A stretch of 64,000 bases of DNA, from contig NZ_JAMZEA010000002.1 of assembly GCF_024172125.1 (NCBI RefSeq), positions 888,009 to 952,008 of the forward strand, in the 5' to 3' direction. A program made the translations under genes and the position numbers. Origin of the DNA: Actinomadura rupiterrae (lineage in GTDB: Bacteria; Actinomycetota; Actinomycetes; Streptosporangiales; Streptosporangiaceae). Shown here piece by piece: positions 26,841-35,092 of the stretch. The notes beneath the pieces were generated by a model, which saw nothing but the letters and a program-made list of their open reading frames with translations, ran no database searches and was not told where the DNA came from. How positions within the stretch are numbered: the first letter of the stretch is position 1; each line of letters begins with the position of its first letter.

Positions 26841-27464
26841 ATGCTGCTGCGGATTCGGGTTCGGCTGCCGGACCGTCCGGGATCGCTCGCGAGCGTCGCG
26901 CGCACGCTCGGCGCTGCGGGCGCGGACGTGGTGCAGATGGCGGTGCTGGAACGGGACGCCGGCCGCGCGCTGGACGACTTCACGGTCGCGTGGCCCGCCG
27001 GGGCCGCCACCGCAGGGCTGCGCGACGGCCTCACCGCCGTCCCTGGCGTCATGGTGATAGGAATCTGGCCCACGGTCGAGCCGCAGGGCGCGCACCCGGA
27101 CGCCTCGCTCCTCGGCCAGCTCGCCGCCGATCCGGTGCGCGGCGCGATGACGCTCGCCGACGCGGTCCCGGCGCTGCTGTCGGCCGAGTGGGCGGGCCTC
27201 GCGGACGGCCCGTCGCTCATCTACGGCAGCTTCGGCGCTCCGGAGGCCGCGCCCGACGGCGGACGGCTCGGCCCGTCCCGCGCCCGCGCGTTCGATGGGG
27301 ACGACGGCGTCCACTACGCGGCCTGCCCGGTTTCGGACGGTCTGGACCTGGTCGTCGCGCGCGGCGGCGAAGCCCCGCCCTTCCACCGCACCGAGGTGTT
27401 CCGCCTCGACCAGCTCGTGGCCGCAGCACGCGCCGTCCTAGCCGCCGCCCCAGTACGGAAGTAG
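26841..27464 (+). CDS. ACT-domain protein
   Basis: A 207-residue protein from ATG 26841, placed 6 nt after GGGAGG; an upstream GTG at 26835 overlaps that ribosome-binding site. The N-terminus (MLLRIRVRLPDRPGSLASVARTLGAAGADVVQMAVLERDAGRALDDFTVAWP) is an ACT domain, the small-ligand (often amino-acid) binding fold. The remainder has the look of a degenerate GAF/sensor-like fold (PSLIYGSFGAPEA... VHYAACPVSDGLDLVVARG) without known catalytic residues. Divergent from the GrpE/Hsp70 operon. Probably a ligand-sensing protein; the ligand is unknown. Confidence 0.7.
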   Translation: MLLRIRVRLPDRPGSLASVARTLGAAGADVVQMAVLERDAGRALDDFTVAWPAGAATAGLRDGLTAVPGVMVIGIWPTVEPQGAHPDASLLGQLAADPVRGAMTLADAVPALLSAEWAGLADGPSLIYGSFGAPEAAPDGGRLGPSRARAFDGDDGVHYAACPVSDGLDLVVARGGEAPPFHRTEVFRLDQLVAAARAVLAAAPVRK

Positions 27465-27964
27465 CACCCGCCCGAACGCGAAAGCACCCCGCTCGGTTCC
27501 CCTCCCACAACCCACCCGCAGCCCGCGCGCAACCTGCTTGCGGCGCGCCCGCAGCCTGTGCGGCGCCCCCTTCAGCCTGTGCGGCTCTCCTGCGGCCTGC
27601 ACAACCTGGGTGCGGCGCGCCTGCAGTTCGTGCGGCGCGCCTGCGGCTTGCGGGCAGCCTGGGTGCGGTGTGCCTGTAGGTCGTGCGGTGCGCCTGCGGT
27701 TCGCGCGCGATCTGGGGGCGGCGCGTGCGGAAAACGAGCAGAGAAGGCGAAACCGGACGCGGCGCGCGTGCGTCTACGTTCTTGGACACGGTTCCCGGCC
27801 GCGGCGGCGCGGTCGCGTACGGGGACCGTGTCCTTGCGCGTCCAGGCCCAGGGCCGCAGGGGCGGATCACCTACCACAGTGCGGGCCGCGCGGGGCGTAT
27901 TCGGCGCTATGCCCAATAGGTAACACTCCACAGACAGTCGCGTCCTTTTGTGGTTCCCTGCCAC
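27465..27964. repeat. Non-coding stretch with degenerate tcgtgcggcgcgcctgcg repeats
   Basis: About 500 bp without a credible gene. From about 27525 to 27735, imperfect units of roughly 20-25 bp built on GTGCGGCGCGCCTGC recur about eight times. The rest (27740-27950) is ordinary GC-rich leader of the radical SAM gene; I see no clear -35/-10 pair or Shine-Dalgarno there. Short ORFs through the repeat on both strands are low-complexity Cys/Arg/Ala and are not considered genes. Confidence 0.6.
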
Positions 27965-29422
27965 GTGACAAAAGCGGGTCCCGACGACGAGCTGTTCGGA
28001 AGTGGTCTCTTGAGCAGTGGCTCCCACATCTTCGCGATCCCTCTTGAGAACGAGGTGCACACCGGCGAGACGCAGGACGGACGGGCGCACGAGGACGAGG
28101 CGTACCTCGTGTACGCGCCCCTGCACGGTGTCGCGTTCGCTTCGACCAAAGGACTGGTGGCGTCCCTCTCCGGCGTCCTCGCGGGCGAGGACGGGGACGA
28201 GAGCGTGGTCGAGTTCGCCCGCCAGACCGGACTCCTGGACGACCCCCCGCCGCTTCCCGTCACCCGCCAGCAGGGCGACCCGTCGCCCACCGAAGTGACG
28301 CTGTTCCTCACGACCGCGTGCAATCTGCGCTGCACCTACTGCTACGCGTCCGCGGGCGACGCCCCCGCCACGTTCATGAGCATGGACGTTGCCAAACGCG
28401 GCATCGACTTCGTCATAGACAACGCCAAGCGCCTGGGCGCGCCCTTCGCGGGAGTGCATTTCCATGGCGGCGGCGAGCCCAGCGTCCACTGGAACCTCAT
28501 GACCGAGGCCCTCGCCTACGCGCGCGAGCGTGCGGGGGACCTGCGGGTCATCTCGTCCTCGGCGGGCAACGGCGTGTTCACCGACCGGCAGATCGACTGG
28601 ATGATCGCCAACCTGGACGGCGGGATGAGCCTGTCGTTCGACGGCCTGCCCGAGGTGCACGACAAGCACCGTCCGACCGTCCGGGGGACGGGGTCGAGCG
28701 GGCGCGTCATGCACACGATGCGGCGGTTCACCGAGGCGGGCTACCCGTACGCGGTGCGGCTGACCGTCACCGCCGAGCAGATCCCGCTGCTGCCGGACTC
28801 GGTCGAGTTCGTCCTGGCGAACTTCACGCCCGCGCGCGTCCAGGTCGAGCCCGCCTACCAGCTCGGACGGCACGAGGGCGAGCCGGACGCCGAGACCACC
28901 GAGTTCATCGACGCCTACCGCGAGGCCCAGGCGCGCGCCGCCCGCTACGGGCACGAACTCGCCTACAGCGCGGCCCGCGTCGGCCAGCTCACCAACCACT
29001 TCTGCGGCGTCACCCAGGACAACTTCTGCATCACGCCATCGGGCAACGTGTCGGCGTGCTTCGAGGCGTTCTCCGAGGACAACGAGTTCGCGGATGTCTT
29101 CTTCTACGGCTCGTCCGGCCCGCCCGGCACCGACGGCTACACCTTCGACATGGACGCGCTCGACGGCCTGCGCGACCTGGGCGTGGAGAACCGCTCGTTC
29201 TGCGACGGCTGCTTCGCGCGCTGGAACTGCGCGGGCGACTGCTACCACAAGTCCCTCGCGACCAACGGACGCGGCGAGTTCGCCGGATCGCAGCGCTGCC
29301 ACATCACCCGCGAGCTGGTGAAGGACCAGCTGCTCGCCCGCATCGCCGACGCGGGCGGCCTGGTCTGGCGCGACGGCCGCGAGGACGTCCCCTGCGCCGT
29401 GCACGGAGGCGCACATGAGTGA
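27965..29422 (+). CDS. Radical SAM/SPASM domain protein (peptide-modification type)
   Basis: About 485 residues. The start is uncertain: in-frame GTGs at 27950 and 27965, neither with a clear Shine-Dalgarno. The N-terminal ~110 residues (HIFAIPLENEVHTGE...YLVYAPLHGVAFAST) resemble the leader-recognition region of RiPP maturases. The radical SAM core has the cluster motif CNLRCTYCYASAG (C-x3-C-x2-C, about residues 119-126), the GGGEP motif and SLSFDG. A SPASM region with extra Fe-S ligands follows (NHFCGV, FCITPSGNVSACFEAF, FCDGCFARWNCAGDCYHKS). Such enzymes generate a 5'-deoxyadenosyl radical to crosslink or epimerise peptides. It overlaps the next gene by 8 bp, so that Tat/lipobox protein with a C-T-C motif is the likely substrate or partner. 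Confidence 0.85.
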   Translation: MTKAGPDDELFGSGLLSSGSHIFAIPLENEVHTGETQDGRAHEDEAYLVYAPLHGVAFASTKGLVASLSGVLAGEDGDESVVEFARQTGLLDDPPPLPVTRQQGDPSPTEVTLFLTTACNLRCTYCYASAGDAPATFMSMDVAKRGIDFVIDNAKRLGAPFAGVHFHGGGEPSVHWNLMTEALAYARERAGDLRVISSSAGNGVFTDRQIDWMIANLDGGMSLSFDGLPEVHDKHRPTVRGTGSSGRVMHTMRRFTEAGYPYAVRLTVTAEQIPLLPDSVEFVLANFTPARVQVEPAYQLGRHEGEPDAETTEFIDAYREAQARAARYGHELAYSAARVGQLTNHFCGVTQDNFCITPSGNVSACFEAFSEDNEFADVFFYGSSGPPGTDGYTFDMDALDGLRDLGVENRSFCDGCFARWNCAGDCYHKSLATNGRGEFAGSQRCHITRELVKDQLLARIADAGGLVWRDGREDVPCAVHGGAHE

Positions 29423-30476
29423 CGTCATGCTCCCCTGGCCCGAACCCCGCCGCCCCAAAGGCGACCCCCGCCCCGAGGCCCGAGCCGAGGGCCGCGCCGA
29501 GCCGCGGGCCGGGGGCCGCCCCGTCCCTCGCGCCGAGGGCCGAGCTGAGCCCGGCGCTGGAAGTCGAGCCGAGCCGCGCGCTGAGGGCCATGCTGGGGCC
29601 CGCGCTGAGGGCCGGGCCGAGCCGCGCGCCGGGGCCCGCGCTGAGGGGCGAGGCGGGTCTCGCGCTGGGGGACGGGCGCGGGGGGCGGCGCCGCATTATG
29701 AGTTGCGGAGTGTGATGGACGATGGGACGGCCGGTCCTGTCGAGGTGCTGCCGATCGTGAAGCCGCCGTGGGAGGCCAAGGCCGGGCGGCGCGGGTTCCT
29801 CGGCGCGGGCATCGCGTCGTCGGTCGCGGCGGCGATGCTGCTCAGCGCGTGCGGGACCGAGGAGAACAGGAACACGCCGTCCTTCACCCCGTCCGAATCG
29901 GACTCGCCGTCGGATTCCCCGTCCGACACCTACACGCCTTCAGAAGAGCCGTCCGACGAACCCTCCGATGAGCCGTCCGACGAGCCGACGGACGAGCCCT
30001 CGGACACGCCGTCCGACGACGACACGGGCGGTGGGGTCGGCGGCGGACGGATCTGCACCTGCAACAAGGTGTGCACCTGCATCCCGGTTTGCCAGGCGCA
30101 CCGGCTACTGGACGCCGATCCGGTCGTCCGCCGGATGGCCGAGACCGTCGTGGTCGCGATGGGCCTGGACGAGCTGCCCTACCTGGAATGGGCCGCGGAC
30201 GAGGCCGCGCCCGCGCTGAGCCGCCGGATCGCGCGGCTCGTCGCGGAACTCCAGGCCGGACGCCGCCTCCGCCCGGACGACCTGCACGGGTTCGACTGCG
30301 ATCCGTATCTCGACTCCGGCGATCCGGTCGTCGCGATGATGGCGGCGCAGGTGCTCACGCTGCGGGCGCGCTTCCTCGGAACGCGCCTGACCGGTCCTCT
30401 CGCCGACCGTGCCGCGGAGGCGTTGCGCGCCGGGCAGGTCCTGCACGCCGAACGCCGCCTCGCCTGGACGGCCTGA
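29415..30476 (+). CDS. Tat/lipobox-type protein with CTC-x3-CTC motif, putative radical SAM substrate
   Basis: A 353-residue protein whose ATG lies inside the upstream radical SAM gene (8-bp overlap), so translation is coupled. Residues about 17-90 are Arg/Ala/Glu/Gly repeats. Residues 124-146 are a late Tat-like lipoprotein signal: RRGFLG, a hydrophobic stretch, and LLSAC with Cys146 as the lipobox Cys. A Ser/Asp/Glu/Pro linker (about 150-204) leads to GRICTCNKVCTCIPVCQAH at 211-229, with Cys at 214, 216, 220, 222 and 226. A helical C-terminal domain (DPVVRRMAETVVVAMGLDELPYLEW...) completes it. The Cys-Thr-Cys pairs are plausible sites of thioether or other radical SAM chemistry. No family name is known to me. 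Confidence 0.75.
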   Translation: MSDVMLPWPEPRRPKGDPRPEARAEGRAEPRAGGRPVPRAEGRAEPGAGSRAEPRAEGHAGARAEGRAEPRAGARAEGRGGSRAGGRARGAAPHYELRSVMDDGTAGPVEVLPIVKPPWEAKAGRRGFLGAGIASSVAAAMLLSACGTEENRNTPSFTPSESDSPSDSPSDTYTPSEEPSDEPSDEPSDEPTDEPSDTPSDDDTGGGVGGGRICTCNKVCTCIPVCQAHRLLDADPVVRRMAETVVVAMGLDELPYLEWAADEAAPALSRRIARLVAELQAGRRLRPDDLHGFDCDPYLDSGDPVVAMMAAQVLTLRARFLGTRLTGPLADRAAEALRAGQVLHAERRLAWTA

Positions 30477-30522
30477 TGCCCGGTCCTGCCCAGCAGCCGT
30501 CCTGCTCCCAATCATCTGCTAC

Positions 30523-30575
30523 GGAACCATCTGGTTTCGAAGTAGATGGTTCCGAGCCGTCCGATATCCGGACGG
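30523..30575. terminator. Two hairpins between convergent genes
   Basis: GGAACCATCT (30523-30532) pairs with AGATGGTTCC (30544-30553), a perfect 10-bp stem with an 11-nt loop. CCGTCCG (30557-30563) pairs with CGGACGG (30569-30575) across a 5-nt loop. They lie between the Tat/lipobox gene and the convergent sugar kinase gene, so bidirectional termination is likely. Confidence 0.6.
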
Positions 30576-30653
30576 CCTGATACCTGGGCGGTCTGGCGTC
30601 CTGCGGGGTGACGCCGGCCGTTCCGGGCCTCGCCCTGCTCTGGCCCTCGCGGC

Positions 30654-31568
30654 TCAGAGCAGGGCGAGGACTCCTTCCAGATCGGTGAGGTTCGCGTCCG
30701 AACCGAGCCCCTGCGCGACGGTCGCGGCGGCGGCCGTCCCCCACCGCGCGGCCTCCACCAGGGGGAGCCCGCGCAGCAGCGCCGACAGGTAGCCCGCGCA
30801 GTACGCGTCGCCGCAGCCCGTGGTGTCGACGACCGGGACGTCCAGCGCCGGGACGCGGTGCACATCCTCGCGCGTGGCGACCAGGCTGCCCTCGGCGCCG
30901 AGCGTGACGACGACCGAGGCCGGCCCCTCGGCGAGCAGCATCCGCGCGGCCAGTTCCGGGTCGTCCTCGCCGGTGAGCGAGGCGGCCTGCTCCTCGTTGG
31001 GCAGGACGTGGTCGACGTGCGCGAGGAAGCCGCGCGCGCCGTCCAGCAGGTCCGGCATGTTGGACAGGAAGTCCATCGTCACGATCGTCCCGGACGAGCG
31101 GGCGGCGTCGAGCGCGCCGAGGAACGCCGGGTCGTTCAGGCCGAACGTGACGTCCGGGCCGCCGAGGTGGACGGCGTCGGCGGCCACGAGCAGCCCCGGG
31201 TCGACGGAGTTCGCGGTGAGCGTGAGGTTCGCGCCGGGCGCGTGGAAGGACGGCCGGCCGCCGTCCGCCCGGATCGGCAGCACCGACGCGGCGGTCTGCG
31301 CGTCCGCGCGCCGGACCAGCCCGCTCACGTCCACGCCGTGCCGCGTCATCAGGACGGTCAGCAGGTCGCCGAGGTCGTCGTCGCCGATCGCGCCGACCGA
31401 CACGACCTGGTTGCCGAGGTGCGCGAGCGCCACGGCCGTCCCCGCGGCGGACCCGGCCGCGGTCACCCTGACCTCCTCGACCACGACCGTGCCCTGACCG
31501 TCGGGGAGCTCGTCCACCGGGCGGGCCAGGACGTCCACGATGTGCGCACCGACGGTCAGTACCACCAC
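30654..31568 (-). CDS. PfkB-family carbohydrate kinase
   Basis: A 304-residue ribokinase-fold protein. The PfkB N-terminal signature is seen as TAAGSAAGTAVALAHLG and the C-terminal signature as DTTGCGDAYCAGYLSALLRG (about residue 250 onward), where the Asp of GxGD is the catalytic base. Cys replaces the usual Ala in GAGD, which is tolerated in the family. Other landmarks are VLPNEEQAASLTG and VVVTLGAEGSL. It phosphorylates a sugar or nucleoside in the cytoplasm; substrate cannot be assigned. It is divergent from a class II aldolase gene only 74 bp away, suggesting a shared promoter and a kinase-then-aldolase sugar route. Confidence 0.87.
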   Translation of the reverse strand: MVVLTVGAHIVDVLARPVDELPDGQGTVVVEEVRVTAAGSAAGTAVALAHLGNQVVSVGAIGDDDLGDLLTVLMTRHGVDVSGLVRRADAQTAASVLPIRADGGRPSFHAPGANLTLTANSVDPGLLVAADAVHLGGPDVTFGLNDPAFLGALDAARSSGTIVTMDFLSNMPDLLDGARGFLAHVDHVLPNEEQAASLTGEDDPELAARMLLAEGPASVVVTLGAEGSLVATREDVHRVPALDVPVVDTTGCGDAYCAGYLSALLRGLPLVEAARWGTAAAATVAQGLGSDANLTDLEGVLALL

Positions 31569-31642
31569 GGCGGGTCTCCCTCAGAAGATCGTCAGGGCCG
31601 TAGCCTACGACTCCGGACGGCTCGGATGTGGGGAGTGGACGC

Positions 31643-32284
31643 ATGTACTGGGGAGCGCGCACGGACGTCGCGCGGGCGGGACGCCGCGTGGTGGAGGCCG
31701 GGCTGGTCGGAGGCGCCGCGGGCAACGTCAGCGAGCGAAGCGGGGACCGCGTGATCGTGACGCCTGGAGGCGCGCGGCTGCACGAGCTGACCGACCGGGA
31801 CTGCCCGGTTTTGACCCTGGATGGACGGGTCGTGGACGGCCAGCAGACGCCGTCGTCCGAAACGCCGATGCACCTCGCGATCTACCGCGCCACCGACGCG
31901 GGCGCGATCGTCCACACGCACTCGGCCAACTGCGTCGCCGTATCGACCGTCCTGGACGTGCTGCCTCCCATCCACTACTACACGCTGATGCTGGGCGGCG
32001 TCGTGCGCGTCGCCGAGTACGCGACATACGGGACGCCCGAACTGGCGCGCAACGTGCTGGCGGCGCTGGAAGGCGGCCGACGCGCAGCGCTCATGGCGAA
32101 CCACGGCGCGGTCGCGCTCGGCCGCGACCTGGACGAGGCGATCGAGAACGCGCAGCTCCTGGAATGGCTGTGCGGCGTCTACATCTCCGCCAAAACCCTG
32201 GGCGAACCCCGCGCCCTGACCGACGCCCAACTAGGCGAAGCAGTCGAACGCTTCGCCGCCCCCTCCTACACCCACCCCTCCTAA
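31643..32284 (+). CDS. Class II aldolase/adducin family protein
   Basis: A 213-residue protein from ATG 31643, 7 nt after GGGAG. The fold markers of L-fuculose-phosphate-type aldolases are present: AAGNVSERSGDRVIVTPGG near the N-terminus, SSETPMHLAIYRATDAGAIVHTHSAN with the zinc-binding His-x-His, and ANHGAVALGRDLDEAIENAQLLEWLCGVY with a third His. Glu in SSETPMH fits the catalytic acid. It probably cleaves a phosphorylated sugar to dihydroxyacetone phosphate and an aldehyde. Divergent from the PfkB kinase, which could make its substrate. Family assignment secure, substrate unknown. Confidence 0.88.
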   Translation: MYWGARTDVARAGRRVVEAGLVGGAAGNVSERSGDRVIVTPGGARLHELTDRDCPVLTLDGRVVDGQQTPSSETPMHLAIYRATDAGAIVHTHSANCVAVSTVLDVLPPIHYYTLMLGGVVRVAEYATYGTPELARNVLAALEGGRRAALMANHGAVALGRDLDEAIENAQLLEWLCGVYISAKTLGEPRALTDAQLGEAVERFAAPSYTHPS

Positions 32285-33029
32285 CCCCGCCCGCACAGCA
32301 CCACACACCCTCGCCCCCACACGTCCGCCCCGGCGCCATGCAACCCCGCATCCGGCACGGCCGGCCCGGTGCCGTGCTGCCTCGCGTCTGCTACGGACGC
32401 CTCGATGCTGGTGCAATTCCACATCCGGGACGGACGCCTCGGTTCTGCGTTGCCTCGCGTTCGGTGCGGCCGCTCCGGTGCCGTGCAGTCTCGCGTCCGC
32501 CGGGGACGCCTCGACGCTGGTGCAGCTCCGCATCCTTCACGGACGCCTCGGTATTGCGTTGCCTCGCGTCCGGCGCGGCCGCTCCGGTGCCGTGCAGCCT
32601 CGCGCTCGCCGCGGACGCCTCAGCACCGGTGCACACCTGCATCCGCGGACGTTTCGGTGCCGGTGTAGGCATTTGGCACGGAGGCTTCAGTGCCGTGCAG
32701 TCTCGCGTGCGGCACTGATGTCTTAGCGCCGGTGCAACCTCGTATCGAGGACGAGCGTCTCGGTGCTGTGCAACCCGCACGCGGCACGGAGGTCTGGGCG
32801 CCGGTGCAGCTCCGAATTCGGCGCGGGCGTCTCGGGTGCTGGAGCAGCTCTGCATCCGGGAGGGACGCCTCCGCGCTGTGCAACCCCGCACCTGGCGCGG
32901 ACGCTTCGGTGCTGTGCGGTTCCGACGCCTCGGCGTCGCGGTGCGGGCCGGCGTCGGGCGGTGGCGGGTGGTGGTGCGTAACCTAGCGCTTGCTAGGGAG
33001 CATCGCGTCCGTCGCGAGAAGGGAAGTCC
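32285..33029. repeat. Long non-coding region of degenerate tandem repeats
   Basis: From about 32330 to 32960 the sequence is made of imperfect copies of a unit of roughly 30-36 bp with the core GACGCCTCGGTGCTGTGCA followed by ctcgcgtccg-type sequence. A longer block repeats with a 109-bp offset (from 32433 and again from 32542). ORFs across it in several frames are Arg/Ser/Ala low-complexity and give no recognisable protein. The last ~40 bp carry GAAGGGAAG, the Shine-Dalgarno of the enoyl-CoA hydratase gene. Confidence 0.65.
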
Positions 33030-33839
33030 ATGTCCGACTTCGTGCTGGTCGAGCGGCCCCGTCCGCACATCGCGCTGGTCACGCTGAACCGGCCCGAGCG
33101 GATGAACGCGATGGCGTTCGACGTCATGGTCCCCTTCCGCGACACGTTGGCCGAAATCTCGCGCGACAACGACGTCCGCGCGGTCGTGGTCACCGGCGCC
33201 GGGCGCGGCTTCTGCTCCGGCGCCGACCAGGAGTCGCCCGGCCGGATACCCGGCATCGACGGGCTCACGGTGTCCACGATCGCGCTGCGCTCGATGGAGC
33301 TGCTCGACGACGTGATCCGGACGCTGCGCCGCATGCACCAACCGGTGATCGCGGCGGTGAACGGCCCGGCGATCGGCGGCGGGCTGTGCCTGGCACTCGC
33401 AGCGGACGTCCGGCTCGCCGCGTCCGGCGACGCCTACTTCCGCGCCGCCGGGATCAACAACGGGCTCACGGCGAGCGAGCTGGGCCTGTCCTACCTGCTG
33501 CCGCGCGCGATCGGGTCGTCCCGCGCGTTCGAGATCATGCTGTCCGGACGGGACGTGGACGCCGCCGAGGCCGAGCGCATCGGCCTGGTCTCGCGCGCCG
33601 TCGAGCCGGACAAGCTGCTGGACGCCTGCTACGACCTCGCCGACCGGATCGCCGGGTTCAGCCGTCCGGGCGTCGAGCTGACCAAGCGCATGCTGTGGGC
33701 GAGCCTGGATTCCGGAAGCCTCGACGCGCACATGGACCACGAGGGGCTCGGCCAGCTCTTCGTCCGGCTCACCACGCGCAACTTCGAGGAGGCCACCGCC
33801 GCGCGCAAGCAGGGCCGTCCGCCGCGCTTCGCCGACTGA
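33030..33839 (+). CDS. Enoyl-CoA hydratase/isomerase family protein
   Basis: A 269-residue crotonase-fold protein. The first oxyanion-hole segment is VVVTGAGRGFCSGADQES and the second is AVNGPAIGGGLCLALAADVRLAASGDAYF, followed by GLTASELGLSYLLPRAIG. ATG 33030 follows AAGGGAAG. Hydratases and isomerases of this family act on 2-enoyl-CoA in fatty-acid or amino-acid breakdown in the cytoplasm. The Glu of the catalytic pair is likely in NNGLTASELGLSY. The gene at 33861 follows in the same direction 21 bp later and is probably co-transcribed; no other beta-oxidation gene is adjacent. Confidence 0.9.
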   Translation: MSDFVLVERPRPHIALVTLNRPERMNAMAFDVMVPFRDTLAEISRDNDVRAVVVTGAGRGFCSGADQESPGRIPGIDGLTVSTIALRSMELLDDVIRTLRRMHQPVIAAVNGPAIGGGLCLALAADVRLAASGDAYFRAAGINNGLTASELGLSYLLPRAIGSSRAFEIMLSGRDVDAAEAERIGLVSRAVEPDKLLDACYDLADRIAGFSRPGVELTKRMLWASLDSGSLDAHMDHEGLGQLFVRLTTRNFEEATAARKQGRPPRFAD

Positions 33840-33860
33840 GGCGTGTGATGTGATGGGCGG

Positions 33861-34283
33861 GTGCCGAGCCTGAGCCACGAGGGGGCGCGCGCCCGCCTGG
33901 CCGCCGCGCCGGTCGCCCGGCTCGCCACGGTCGCGCCGGACGGCCGCCCGCACCTCGTCCCGATCACGTTCGCGCTGGCGCGGGGCAGCGTGTTCACGGC
34001 CGTGGACCACAAGCCCAAGGCCAGCCGCGACCTGCGGCGGCTCGCGAACCTCCGCGCGAACCCGCGCGCCGCCGTCCTCGCCGACCACTACGACGACGAC
34101 TGGGACCGCTTGTGGTGGGTCCGCGCGGACTGCCGCGCACACGCCATCACCGACCCGTCCGCGATGGCCGCGCCCCTGGACCTCCTCGCCGCCCGCTACC
34201 CCCGCTACCGCGACCAACGCCCCGACGGCCCGCTGATCGAGCTGGTCATCGACCGCCTCTCTGGTTGGACGGCCCAGCCCTAA
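33861..34283 (+). CDS. PPOX-class F420-dependent oxidoreductase (TIGR03668-like)
   Basis: A 140-residue split-beta-barrel protein from a GTG at 33861. ARLAAAPVARLATVAPDGRPHLVPITFAL is the flavin/F420-binding barrel start, with DHKPKASRDLRRLANLRANPRAAVLADHYDDDWDRLWWVRADCRA and a C-terminal RYPRYRDQRPDGPLIELVIDRLSGW. The spacing and the DHYDDDW...WWVR signature match the TIGR03668 group of F420-dependent or flavin enzymes in actinomycetes. Substrate unknown. It sits just downstream of the enoyl-CoA hydratase gene and is followed by a long repeat region. Confidence 0.85.
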   Translation: MPSLSHEGARARLAAAPVARLATVAPDGRPHLVPITFALARGSVFTAVDHKPKASRDLRRLANLRANPRAAVLADHYDDDWDRLWWVRADCRAHAITDPSAMAAPLDLLAARYPRYRDQRPDGPLIELVIDRLSGWTAQP

Positions 34284-35092
34284 CGCCCGCCCAGACGGCC
34301 CGTCCCCCAGATGCGACCGCAAAGCGCGCGATCCCCGCCGCGCGCGGATCGCCCAACTCTCAGCCCGGCCGGATGGCGCCCCCCAGCGCGGGCCGCAGCG
34401 CGCGCGACTCTCGACGCGTGCGGATCGCGTGTCTCCCGGCTCGGCTGGACGGCGCGCCCCCGAGCGGCCGCATAGTGCGCGCTCCCGGCCTGCGCGGATG
34501 GCGCGCCCCCGGCCCGGCCGGACGGCGCTCCCCAACGCGGGCCGCAGCGCGCGCGACTCTCGACGCGTGCGGATCGCGTGTCTCCCGGCTCGGCTGGACG
34601 GCGCGCCCCCGAGCGGCCGCATAGTGCGCGCTCCTGGCTTGCGCGGATGGCGTGCCCCCGGCCCGGCCGGATGGCGCGCCCCAGCGCGGGCCGCAGCGCG
34701 CGCGACTCTCGACGCGTGCGGATCGCGTGTCTCCCGGCTCGGCTGGACCCCCGAGCGGCCGCATAGTGCGCGCTCCTGGTCTGCGCGGATGGCGCGCCCC
34801 CCGGCCCGGCCGGACGGCGCGTGCGCCCCAGCGCGGGCCGCGAAGACTTCCGGCGCTCGGGGATTGCGCGACTCCTTGCTCGGCTGGACGGCCCGTCCCA
34901 GCACGGCCGCAAGGTGCGCGCTTCCGGCCTGCGTGGATGGCGCGTGACTCCCAGCGCGGCCGGGCGGCGTGGCCCCAGAGTGGCCGGACGGCTTGCGACT
35001 CCCGGCGCGCGGGGAGCGCGCGGCTTCTAGCTTGGCTGGATTGCGCGGCCCCGAGAGCGGCCGGGCGTGGCGCGGCTCTCAGGCTGGGGGGG
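34284..35092. repeat. Non-coding tandem repeat region with a 149-bp unit
   Basis: A block anchored by GCGCGACTCTCGACGCGTGC starts at 34402, 34551 and 34700, an exact 149-bp period. Three near-identical copies cover about 34363-34812; the third has a 7-bp deletion after cggctcggctgga. More degenerate versions continue to about 35090. Unit parts include gcgcgggccgcagcgc and gagcggccgcatagtg. Reading frames on both strands are only Arg/Pro/Gly/Ser periodic peptides. No gene, transposase or flanking inverted repeats were seen. Confidence 0.75.

Noticed and set aside
27540..27930. ORFs with many Cys in the repeat before the radical SAM gene
   Set aside because: They follow the DNA repeat period and have no start signals; not taken as a Cys-rich peptide.
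34363..35090. Possible CRISPR array
   Set aside because: The unit is 149 bp and continuous; there are no short direct repeats with unique spacers and no cas genes.
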